NCBI GenBank assembly: GCA_002377645.1
Contig: DFQF01000023.1
Coordinates: forward strand, 11,618-75,617
Direction of reading: 5' to 3'
From: Nitrospinaceae bacterium UBA3496
Lineage (GTDB): Bacteria > UBA8248
DNA length: 64,000 bases
The notes beneath the pieces were generated by a model that made no database searches, was not told where the DNA came from, and worked only from the letters and a program-made list of their open reading frames with translations. The position numbers and the translations under genes were made by a program. Below, piece by piece: positions 9,092-15,930 of this stretch (its first letter is position 1; the number at the start of each line of letters is the position of its first letter).

Positions 9092-10408
9092 TTAGTATTC
9101 AAAAACGGTTGGGACCTCTACGGGAGTTTGCAACGCTTTAAGTGCCACCCTTACTGCACCTAACCGCCAGGCTTCTTCGGCCTTCTTTGTCATGCTTGGA
9201 TCCCCAAAAGGGTGGTGAAAATGACCAGCTTTATTATTTACTATCCTATTCGCACCTATATCTTTTGCAACATCTGGGAGACATGTGATAAGTACGGTAG
9301 GAATATCTTCTCTTTCAAGTTCTTTTGCTAACGCAGCTCCGCTACGTGTTCCTGTGCCTCAGGTTGCAGGTAAAATCACACCAGCAACTCCGCCATTCTT
9401 TAGTTCTTTAGCCCAAGACTGTCCAATTTCTTGCATATGTCCAAAAGCTCCCCCATTACCGCAAGTACTAAAGAAATCCTCATATACTTTAGCAATCTCT
9501 CCATTATCTTCAAAAATTCGGAGTGCATCTAATGGAATAATGCGATCAGGGTCTTCATTTACAAAAACCGTATTAAAACCACCATGAATAGAAATAAAAG
9601 AATCCTGTTCGAGTTCCTTCTTTCCTGAAAAAGAATACATCCCCCATTTATTAGTTCTAGAACCAGGTATCTTGTGAGGATTATCTGGTGGAACCATTCC
9701 TCCTTCAGATGCAATTGCGATAACTGCTTTCTTTAAATCAGAAATAGGTTCAGGAGGATCAACTTTGTCCAAAACTGGGACAATCAGTTCTGATACAAAA
9801 GGAACTCCTTTTATTTTTTTAAGAAGCATGTCAACTGCTCTAGGTGAAGCGGAAGTTTCAAGCTGAATATTATACCTAACTCCTGAAGGGAAATATCCCT
9901 CTTCTTGTGCAGAATTTAATTTTTCTCCTGATACCAGTTTCAAACCAATTTCAACAATCTTATCTAACGCACTTTCCATATCGCCAGCTGACGATCCAGT
10001 TTGAACTATAAGAACATCTCCTTTGGCAGCATCAATTCCTGGATTTTCTTCAAACATCCCAGTAATAACTTTGCAATCATTTTGCAAAGAAATTTCCTTG
10101 CACAACTTCGCACAGGCAAGTCCATAGCGACCTGCATTAAAAGCAGGACCTGCAATCAAGAGATCTGGAGAGTTTGCCTTAAAAAATTTATTTATTTCTT
10201 CATAGACAGAATTCTCATTTTTAAAAAAATAATTATCTCCACAAGAAATCGTACCTATTACCTTTCCATTTTTCCCGAGTATTTTGTCTAGCAGCACTCC
10301 TGGACCAATTGGTTGATCATGAAATTTTAAGGGCTCATCTGCAACCTCTTCACCTCCAGAACCAGAAAAGAATTGATTCAGGAAATGTACAATTTTAATT
10401 TCACTCAT
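9092..10408 (-). CDS. grdB: GrdB-like selenoprotein B (glycine/betaine/sarcosine reductase component B), Sec at in-frame TGA
   Basis: The frame starts at ATG 10408, meets TGA at 9361-9359 and continues for 88 more sense codons to TAA at 9092. The whole is 438 residues, the usual GrdB length. The continuation UGTGTRSGAALAKELERE...GNPS-like tail matches family members after their Sec. Upstream motifs GPAFNAGRYG (87-96) and GMFEENPG (117-124) are family hallmarks. In clostridia this subunit, with the GrdE fragments, binds the amine substrate and passes a carboxymethyl group to selenoprotein A. The Sec context PAT-U-GTGTRSG lacks both cysteines of the clostridial UxxCxxC motif. A 7-bp hairpin starts 11 bases after the TGA (see separate entry). 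Conceptual translation that stops at TGA truncates this gene to 349 residues. Confidence 0.92.
9331..9347 (-). promoter_or_regulatory. Candidate bacterial SECIS hairpin of the grdB-like gene
   Basis: On the coding strand, 11 bases after the UGA, the RNA can form a 7-bp stem ACGUAGC / GCUGCGU (one G-U pair) closed by a GGA loop. Bacterial SECIS elements lie in the coding region directly after UGA, and the E. coli fdhF element has its upper stem at about this distance. The loop lacks the GU dinucleotide of the E. coli element, but SECIS sequence varies widely between bacteria. Position and stem are seen; SelB binding is inferred. Confidence 0.55.
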
Positions 10409-10445
10409 AGTGTCTTAAGCCTCCACTCTGAAAATTGAGTTAGAA

Positions 10446-11723
10446 TCAAAAATCCTTGCCAACAAAACCATTGATATCTAATGCCCACTCCGTTGCGTAA
10501 TAATCTGAGTTAGTTATTTTCAGATTTCCACGTGCGTCAAATTCTTGTCCACCATACAAAAATATTTTTTCTGAACCAATTACCTTTTCCATCGCAGGAG
10601 CGTCAACTTTATCTCCATTTGCGCCTTTACTAACGATCGAATTAGCCTCAGGAACATGGTAAACTAAAGGAAATTCATCAGTTCCAGGTCTTCCAACTTC
10701 GTAGATGATTGGAACAGCTGTAATATCCATTTGCTCTAGAGCCTGAACAGTTAACCAATAATCAACAGAAGAATTTCCGCCGCCTTCAAATGATAAAACT
10801 GCACCATCTGCTTTAAGAATTTTTGCAAGCTTTGCAACATACTGAGCAGACCGCTCTTTCAAAGCTTGATTATCTCTATGACCTCTGGTGAGAATCATTC
10901 CAACAAAGTTCAAGTCTATTCCATGACGACTATACAATTCAAGAATTAATGGCTTATTGCAATGGAGATAAGTCGGAACTTTCTGCGAAGTTTTATAATT
11001 TCCCCCAACGACCGCTCCATCCAACATTTCATTTGGATGGATAAGAGTAGGAAGAGAATCTCCCAAATCTTTCCCATACATAAAAGTTTGCACCATAGGA
11101 GCTTGATGCATTACTTGATCTACATAAACAACTTTGGGAAGTGAAGGATCAACATCTGTTAGTTCGTATACTTTTGTTTCCTTTGGAGACATATCTTTTG
11201 TCAAACTAGCAAGCCATGAAGAAATTTTAAGAGTTACAAGCCTGACTGCATCATCATGCTCAATATTCGTCGCACTAGAAAGAGGGAGGAATCTAATTAC
11301 AAGATTCAAGGTATCAGAGTTGGTACAAAATTTTGTGCCTGGTCCTGACATATCAATAATACCTTCACGGCAAGTCATAATGCCCGTCTGAGGACCTAAA
11401 AAGAACGTTGAACTCAAGACACACATCCCTGAAAGTTTATGAGTCAAACCATCTCCTGCTGTTCTTGCTGGGCCTAAAAAACCAGGAAACTCGGATGAAT
11501 TTCCATTTATCTTATGGATTGGTTCAACTGCATCTAATACATTCGTGATCCTAACTGAGTCACCTGGAAGAGCTATATGAAAACTAACATCTTCAAATTT
11601 TTCTTCCTCCATTGCCATATCCCGAAGTTGTTTAAAATTCAGTGTCAACAAGCCATCAGAAAAGGTAGTCTCATCTCCTTCCACAATATCTTCAACAGGG
11701 AACAAGCCCATTTCTAAACGCAC
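10446..11723 (-). CDS. grdE: GrdE-like component B proprotein homologue (glycine/betaine/sarcosine reductase), pyruvoyl Cys replaced by Tyr
   Basis: This 425-residue protein matches the GrdE/GrdG/GrdI proprotein along its length: MRLEMG start, LPGDSVRITNVLDAVEP (53-69), REGIIDMSGPG (119-129), HPNEMLDGAVVGGN (229-242), ELYSRHGIDLNFVG and a C-terminal glycine-rich region. In clostridial GrdE the precursor is cut at an Asn-Cys bond (Cys242 in C. sticklandii, from memory) and the Cys becomes the pyruvoyl group that forms a Schiff base with the amine. Here the same place reads N242-Y243, so self-cleavage and pyruvoyl formation are not expected. Either the substrate is bound differently or this is a paralogue with a non-amine substrate. 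It lies between grdA-like and grdB-like genes with 21 and 37 base gaps. Confidence 0.88.
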   Translation of the reverse strand: MRLEMGLFPVEDIVEGDETTFSDGLLTLNFKQLRDMAMEEEKFEDVSFHIALPGDSVRITNVLDAVEPIHKINGNSSEFPGFLGPARTAGDGLTHKLSGMCVLSSTFFLGPQTGIMTCREGIIDMSGPGTKFCTNSDTLNLVIRFLPLSSATNIEHDDAVRLVTLKISSWLASLTKDMSPKETKVYELTDVDPSLPKVVYVDQVMHQAPMVQTFMYGKDLGDSLPTLIHPNEMLDGAVVGGNYKTSQKVPTYLHCNKPLILELYSRHGIDLNFVGMILTRGHRDNQALKERSAQYVAKLAKILKADGAVLSFEGGGNSSVDYWLTVQALEQMDITAVPIIYEVGRPGTDEFPLVYHVPEANSIVSKGANGDKVDAPAMEKVIGSEKIFLYGGQEFDARGNLKITNSDYYATEWALDINGFVGKDF

Positions 11724-11744
11724 TTTATTTTCCTCCGAAGTATT

Positions 11745-12197
11745 TTAAGAATTGCTTGCACGCATCTCTGACAAATTCGATTTAATTTCTTCTAAATCCA
11801 AAACTATTTCCATCATTTTCAATTTTTCTTCGTAGATTTCAGGCGGAATTAGATCCCTAATCTCTTCTTCAAGAACATGATAAACTGGAAGTCCCAACGA
11901 GACTCCCGCCAATGGCCCTGCCCAACTTGGATCTCCTTTGGTTAGAGTTTCAACCGCTATTTTCAATCCGTCAGTTGGCATCCCCAAAACAACCATTAAA
12001 TTCTCCGAACCATACTCTTCAGAAAGCTTTTTAATAGTTGCCTGATTATCCAGATCCATTGCACCCGCAGAAGTTCAAACAAAACATTCTGTTTTCTGAA
12101 AAACTATTTCTCTTCCTGAAGCCTCAAGACATTCAGCAATAGTAGGTCCAGGGATACCGTCTCTTTCTCCAAGGACAATAACTTTGCGATCATCCAT
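11745..12197 (-). CDS. grdA: GrdA-like selenoprotein A (glycine/sarcosine/betaine reductase), Sec at in-frame TGA
   Basis: Translation from ATG 12197 gives MDDRKVIVLGERDGIPGP, then TECFV, a TGA codon at 12077-12075, then TSAGAMDLDNQ and on to the stop at 11745. That is 150 residues with Sec41. GrdA proteins have exactly the CFVUT-AGAMDLENQ signature (Sec44 in clostridia), so the TGA is decoded as selenocysteine. The start is firm: an AAAGGAGGT ribosome site lies 5 bases upstream. In the known system GrdA carries the carboxymethyl group on Sec between component B and component C and needs a thioredoxin-type reductant. Without readthrough only the C-terminal 104 residues from an internal Met would be called. 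Confidence 0.95.
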
Positions 12198-12222
12198 AAA
12201 ACCTCCTTTCCAAATTTAAAAT

Positions 12223-13659
12223 CTATACTTGAACAACAACAGAAACTCCATCTGCACTCCTCGTCATGCGACCAAGAAACAGACTTCCTTTTGCAACAAC
12301 CATAGCCCTTTTAAGAATTCCTTCTCTCAGATCCTTAATAGCATACCCTAGATAAGGTACACCAGCAGGAATGTGACCCTGAGTAGGAGAAAATCCTGGC
12401 ATACCTTTTTCAAGAATGAAATCTTCAATCTCTTCCTTTGCCAATTTCTTTTTCATAACTGCAAGAGCTGCTATAGTCTTATAGTTAACAAGAGGGACAT
12501 CGCCTGCACCAGCTGGAACAGTTATCTCAGGATTATGAAGCTCGACACAAAATTTATCAATATCGAATACTGACAGATTTGCTTTATCCAAAGGCCTATA
12601 AACTAATGATTCAACCATTTCTTGAGGCGAAGAAGCGCTTCCTATTCGATGATGGCCAACAATTTCCAAATTAATATAAGGAGTCCCATCAGAACCATCA
12701 GAAGACAAATAGAATGCTACGCCACCTAACAAATCCTCAAGTATAGGAATTTGTTTCTCCATATGAAAATGAGCCTTCATTCCTAACTTGGCCAAAGAAC
12801 CACCTCCTACTACCACAACATTTTTTACGACCTTAGATTGAATTAGTGATGCAGCATGAATAAGTGCATAAACTGGTGCCGCGCAAAAAGCCTTGATATC
12901 CATTCCAGCCGCATTTTTGCAACCTACCATTTCTCCAATCGCTTTTGCCAGATTTCCTCCACCTCGATTATAGCGATCACCAATAGCCTCTTCTGAACAA
13001 CTGATAATATATTCCACATTCAATGGATCAATTGATTCTTGAATCAATAGACGATTTAGGGCAAATGCACCGCTTGCTTTTGCAGATAGATTTTCCAATA
13101 AAATTTTCGCATCTAAAGACTCATCCTTGTCGTGATCCGAACGAAAGCAACCTATGACTTTTCCATCATTCTCAATCGGCAATGAGTTATTCACATCTAT
13201 ATTTTTTAAAATTTCATCAATTTCACTTCCTTTTTCTAAGAACTTATCACTAAAAATTTTCTTTGCAGTATTGCTAGAATTATTGTTTGAATTAATAAAA
13301 GAAGAATCCAAGAAAAAAAGATCGAAATCATCTGCAGATTTCAAAAGCATATAAAAGGTCGATTGATCCATAATTTCACCAAAAACTCCTTCTCTAGTTG
13401 CTGAACTTAGAAGGTTTTCAAACCAAGGCTTCGATTTTTCTTGGAGCTTTTCCGGTTTCAAATTGCCAATAAATGTTTGATTTGGTGGATAAGAAACTAC
13501 TTCCTCAAAATTACGGAGATTTTCATTCAATTTTTGCAGGAACCCATTTCCTGAATCTTCAATTTCCCGATGGCACTTAGATCCAAAACGCACCAACTCA
13601 GGAACATGAACAAGAATATTGGCTGCTGAATGAATATATGATTTAGTATTCATTGACAT
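12223..13659 (-). CDS. grdC: GrdC-like component C subunit beta (ketoacyl-synthase/thiolase fold)
   Basis: The 478-residue protein aligns with clostridial GrdC: N-terminal LRNFEEVVSYPPNQ (48-61), KPWFEN, FGEIM, DGKVIGCFRS, the block CSEEAIGD (221-228) and GGGNLAKAIGE. AFCAAPVYALI (257-267) follows, with C259 as probable acyl-carrying Cys, then GAGDVP and the C-terminal PTQGHIPAGVPYLG. GrdC takes the acetyl group from GrdA as a thioester; GrdD then releases acetyl phosphate. No grdD is present here. It is the first gene of the minus-strand run. No clear ribosome site precedes ATG 13659 (a second ATG is two codons in). Paired inverted repeats lie directly upstream. Confidence 0.9.
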   Translation of the reverse strand: MSMNTKSYIHSAANILVHVPELVRFGSKCHREIEDSGNGFLQKLNENLRNFEEVVSYPPNQTFIGNLKPEKLQEKSKPWFENLLSSATREGVFGEIMDQSTFYMLLKSADDFDLFFLDSSFINSNNNSSNTAKKIFSDKFLEKGSEIDEILKNIDVNNSLPIENDGKVIGCFRSDHDKDESLDAKILLENLSAKASGAFALNRLLIQESIDPLNVEYIISCSEEAIGDRYNRGGGNLAKAIGEMVGCKNAAGMDIKAFCAAPVYALIHAASLIQSKVVKNVVVVGGGSLAKLGMKAHFHMEKQIPILEDLLGGVAFYLSSDGSDGTPYINLEIVGHHRIGSASSPQEMVESLVYRPLDKANLSVFDIDKFCVELHNPEITVPAGAGDVPLVNYKTIAALAVMKKKLAKEEIEDFILEKGMPGFSPTQGHIPAGVPYLGYAIKDLREGILKRAMVVAKGSLFLGRMTRSADGVSVVVQV

Positions 13660-13662
13660 AAA

Positions 13663-13701
13663 ATTAGTCTAATGGAATTATTAGCAAAAAAAAACTAATA
13701 A
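13663..13701. promoter_or_regulatory. Two inverted repeats in the grdC-peroxiredoxin divergent gap
   Basis: The 84-base gap between the grdC-like gene and the divergent peroxiredoxin gene contains a perfect 5-bp inverted repeat ATTAG-T-CTAAT (13663-13673). Five bases further is a perfect 7-bp inverted repeat TTATTAG...CTAATAA (13678-13701) around an A-rich spacer. The half-site ATTAG/CTAAT is thus present four times. This looks like an operator controlling one or both genes; the regulator is unknown. In such AT-rich DNA some repeats occur by chance. Confidence 0.4.
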
Positions 13702-13743
13702 CCATTTTTAAATAAATTATTTTGAATTATGAAGAGGACAACA

Positions 13744-14415
13744 ATGACCTTAAGAATAAATGACGAAGCACCAAACTTTATTGCTGAAACCACACAAGGG
13801 ACTATTGATTTTCATGAATGGATCGGTGAAGGTTGGGCAATTATTTTCTCTCATCCAAAAGATTTTACCCCAGTTTGTACTACAGAGTTAGGCTTTATGG
13901 CTGGACTTAAAAACGAGTTCGAAAAAAGAAATTGCAAAATTCTAGGTATTAGTGTGGACGGAGTATCTGACCACGAAAAATGGTCTAAGGATATTGAAAA
14001 ATCACAGGGTCACGAAGTGAGTTATCCATTAGTAGGAGACCCGGGACTAGAAATCGTCAAAGCTTTTGACATGCTACCAACAGAGGATGGAGATTCCTCA
14101 GAAGGAAGAACTGCCACTGACAATGCAACTGCACGCTCAGTTTTCCTGATAGGGCCAGACAAAAAAGTCAGAGCAACGTTAACCTATCCAATGAGCACAG
14201 GAAGAAATTTCCATGAAATCCTTCGTCTTCTTGATTCCTGTCAATTAACTGCCAAAGAACAAGTTGCAACACCTGTAAACTGGCAACAGGGAGATGATGT
14301 TATTATTCTCCCAGCGGTTTCCGATGAAGAAGCCAAAGAAAAGTATCCCGAAGGATGGGAAACTCCACTACCTTATATTCGAATTGTCCCTCAGCCAGAT
14401 TCATCAAAAAATTAA
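13744..14415 (+). CDS. Peroxiredoxin, 1-Cys (Prx6-like) type
   Basis: The start is placed at ATG 13744 because a GAGG lies 7 bases upstream; an ATG at 13729 is in frame but has no site. The 223-residue product has the peroxidatic motif PKDFTPVCTTE with C45 and the long Prx6-type C-terminal domain (TLTYPMSTGRNFHEILRLLDS, PVNWQQGDDVIILP, PLPYIRIVPQP). Length and the NW-x-x-GD motif fit the Prx6 subgroup. It reduces H2O2 or organic peroxides in the cytosol. It is transcribed away from the selenoenzyme operon across a gap with inverted repeats; protection of oxygen-sensitive selenol chemistry is a possible reason, but this is inference. Confidence 0.92.
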   Translation: MTLRINDEAPNFIAETTQGTIDFHEWIGEGWAIIFSHPKDFTPVCTTELGFMAGLKNEFEKRNCKILGISVDGVSDHEKWSKDIEKSQGHEVSYPLVGDPGLEIVKAFDMLPTEDGDSSEGRTATDNATARSVFLIGPDKKVRATLTYPMSTGRNFHEILRLLDSCQLTAKEQVATPVNWQQGDDVIILPAVSDEEAKEKYPEGWETPLPYIRIVPQPDSSKN

Positions 14416-14428
14416 AATGAAAACGTTA

Positions 14429-14464
14429 ATAACAGTGGTGGTCATTTAAAACCACCACTGTTAT
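14429..14464. terminator. Hairpin between convergent peroxiredoxin and cupin genes
   Basis: A 14-bp perfect stem (arm TAACAGTGGTGGT plus one outer pair) with an 8-base loop CATTTAAA lies 13 bases after the peroxiredoxin stop and just after the stop of the opposing cupin gene. Its symmetry serves both strands. The T-tract is weak on either side, so it may act as a bidirectional end or RNA-stabilising hairpin rather than a textbook intrinsic terminator. Confidence 0.65.
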
Positions 14465-14471
14465 AAAAACT

Positions 14472-14861
14472 CTAAATCTCTACAAAAATCTTTCCACTTT
14501 TATAAGGGTTTGCACAACCGCCGTAACCCCCAATTCCTTCAACAGACTCTGTTTTGCTGTTGTTCACTGTATTATGAATTTCACCTCTAGGGATATAAAT
14601 AAAATCCCCTGGTTCAGTCACATGTTCTATTTTTTCCTTACCTATATTCCAAATAGCCTTTGGTCCAGACATGTGATACCACATCAAATCACCATTTTCG
14701 TGATAATGGGGTTTGCTAACAGTATCAGGTGGAAAATTCGTCCTTACCAACGTTGCAGTCTCTATACCTGTTGTATCATCTGTAATTCCAAATGTAAGAT
14801 TAAATCCTGGTTCATATTTTTGATCCACAGGAAGATTTTTAACACTTAAAACTTTCGCCAT
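14472..14861 (-). CDS. Single-domain cupin protein
   Basis: The 129-residue product is one cupin barrel. Motif 1 is PHYHENGDLMWYHMSG (His-His-Glu-type metal ligands; the later His is in motif 2) and motif 2 is PGDFIYIPRGEIHNTVN. Such small cupins bind Fe, Mn or Zn and act as isomerases, dioxygenases or storage of small ligands; the substrate is unknown. The ATG has a GGAGG upstream. It follows the MDR dehydrogenase 20 bases downstream on the same strand and is the last gene of that run. Confidence 0.85.
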   Translation of the reverse strand: MAKVLSVKNLPVDQKYEPGFNLTFGITDDTTGIETATLVRTNFPPDTVSKPHYHENGDLMWYHMSGPKAIWNIGKEKIEHVTEPGDFIYIPRGEIHNTVNNSKTESVEGIGGYGGCANPYKSGKIFVEI

Positions 14862-14882
14862 ACTGTATTCCTCCTTTAAAAA

Positions 14883-15914
14883 TTAATTTTTTATAATTTG
14901 AATTGGGGCTCTTCCAAAAATTTTGCCAGAAGCAAGGTCTTGAAGTGCTTGTTCTGCATCTTTCAGATCATAAGTACCAGAAATCACCGGCTTTATTCTT
15001 CCGCTTCCGACCCATTCAACCGCCTCACTTAGTTCTGCTTTATTCACATATCTTGAACCAGTAACTAAAATTTCATCATCTACAAAACGTGTAGGATCGC
15101 ATTCGAAAATTTTTCCTGGTTGGAACCCTACAACCACTAACACTCCTGTCCGTGAAACCGAACTAAAGCTTTTAGGCAAAGTCAAATCTGTGCCAACCAA
15201 TTCCAAAACAGCATCCGCGCCTATTCCTTCGGTTATTTCAAGAACTTCATCAGCAAAATCCTTTTTAGCACTATTGACTATATGATCTGCCCCTAAATCT
15301 TTAGCAGAAGAAAGTTTCTGATCATCAATATCCACAGCAATGACGTTTGCTCCAAATGCTTTTGCAATCTGAACCGCATGAATCCCGACGCCTCCACATG
15401 CACCGACTATCAAAACAGTTTGCCCAGGCTGAATCTTTGCTCTAGTTTTAAGAGCCTTCAAAGGAGTTGCTACTGGGCTTACAATTGTGGTTGCCAAAGC
15501 AAAATCGATGCCATCAGGAAGAAAGCATAGATTTTCTTCAGGTACTGCGACATATTCTGCATAACCACCATTAGTATGTGCACCAATGTATCCCTTAAAA
15601 TTCAGGCACAAAGTATTTCTACCCACTTGACAAAATTTACAATGTCCACAAGTAAGATAAGGGTGAACTACAACCTTGCTTCCTTCTTGAAAATGTTCCA
15701 CTCCTTTTCCCACTGAAACAATTTCTCCGGCAATCTCATGTCCAAGAATGAGCGGCAAGTTTCCTCCTGCCCTTCCATCTCTAATGGTCACATCGAATTG
15801 ATCAGGAGCACAAGCATATACACGTACAATTACTTCTGAATACCTAGGTTCAGGATCAGGAATTTCCTCAAAAGATAATTCCTCTCCCCACTTTTTTAGA
15901 ACCATAGCTTTCAT
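14883..15914 (-). CDS. Zinc-dependent alcohol dehydrogenase (MDR superfamily)
   Basis: The 343-residue protein has the GroES-like domain with GHEIAGEIVSVG (catalytic-zinc region), the structural-zinc cluster CGHCKFCQVGRNTLC with four cysteines, and the Rossmann motif GACGGVGIHAVQIAKAFGANVIAV ending in a VD pair that favours NAD over NADP. It oxidises an alcohol or reduces an aldehyde. The usual first zinc ligand region reads YACAPDQFD, retaining the Cys. It lies 16 bases after an acyl-CoA dehydrogenase, within an apparent run of MmgE/PrpD, 3-hydroxyacyl-CoA dehydrogenase, acyl-CoA dehydrogenase, MDR and cupin, so it may oxidise an intermediate of the same acyl pathway. Confidence 0.9.
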   Translation of the reverse strand: MKAMVLKKWGEELSFEEIPDPEPRYSEVIVRVYACAPDQFDVTIRDGRAGGNLPLILGHEIAGEIVSVGKGVEHFQEGSKVVVHPYLTCGHCKFCQVGRNTLCLNFKGYIGAHTNGGYAEYVAVPEENLCFLPDGIDFALATTIVSPVATPLKALKTRAKIQPGQTVLIVGACGGVGIHAVQIAKAFGANVIAVDIDDQKLSSAKDLGADHIVNSAKKDFADEVLEITEGIGADAVLELVGTDLTLPKSFSSVSRTGVLVVVGFQPGKIFECDPTRFVDDEILVTGSRYVNKAELSEAVEWVGSGRIKPVISGTYDLKDAEQALQDLASGKIFGRAPIQIIKN

Positions 15915-15930
15915 TCAAAATTTCTCCAGA

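Noticed and set aside
9016-9358. Apparent non-coding gap between a truncated grdB and the CoA-transferase gene
   Set aside because: The grdB frame continues through the TGA with family-like sequence to TAA at 9092, so most of it is coding.
12060-12222. Apparent gap before a 104-residue frame starting at an internal Met
   Set aside because: The region encodes the N-terminus and Sec site of GrdA, with a strong ribosome site at about 12201-12210.
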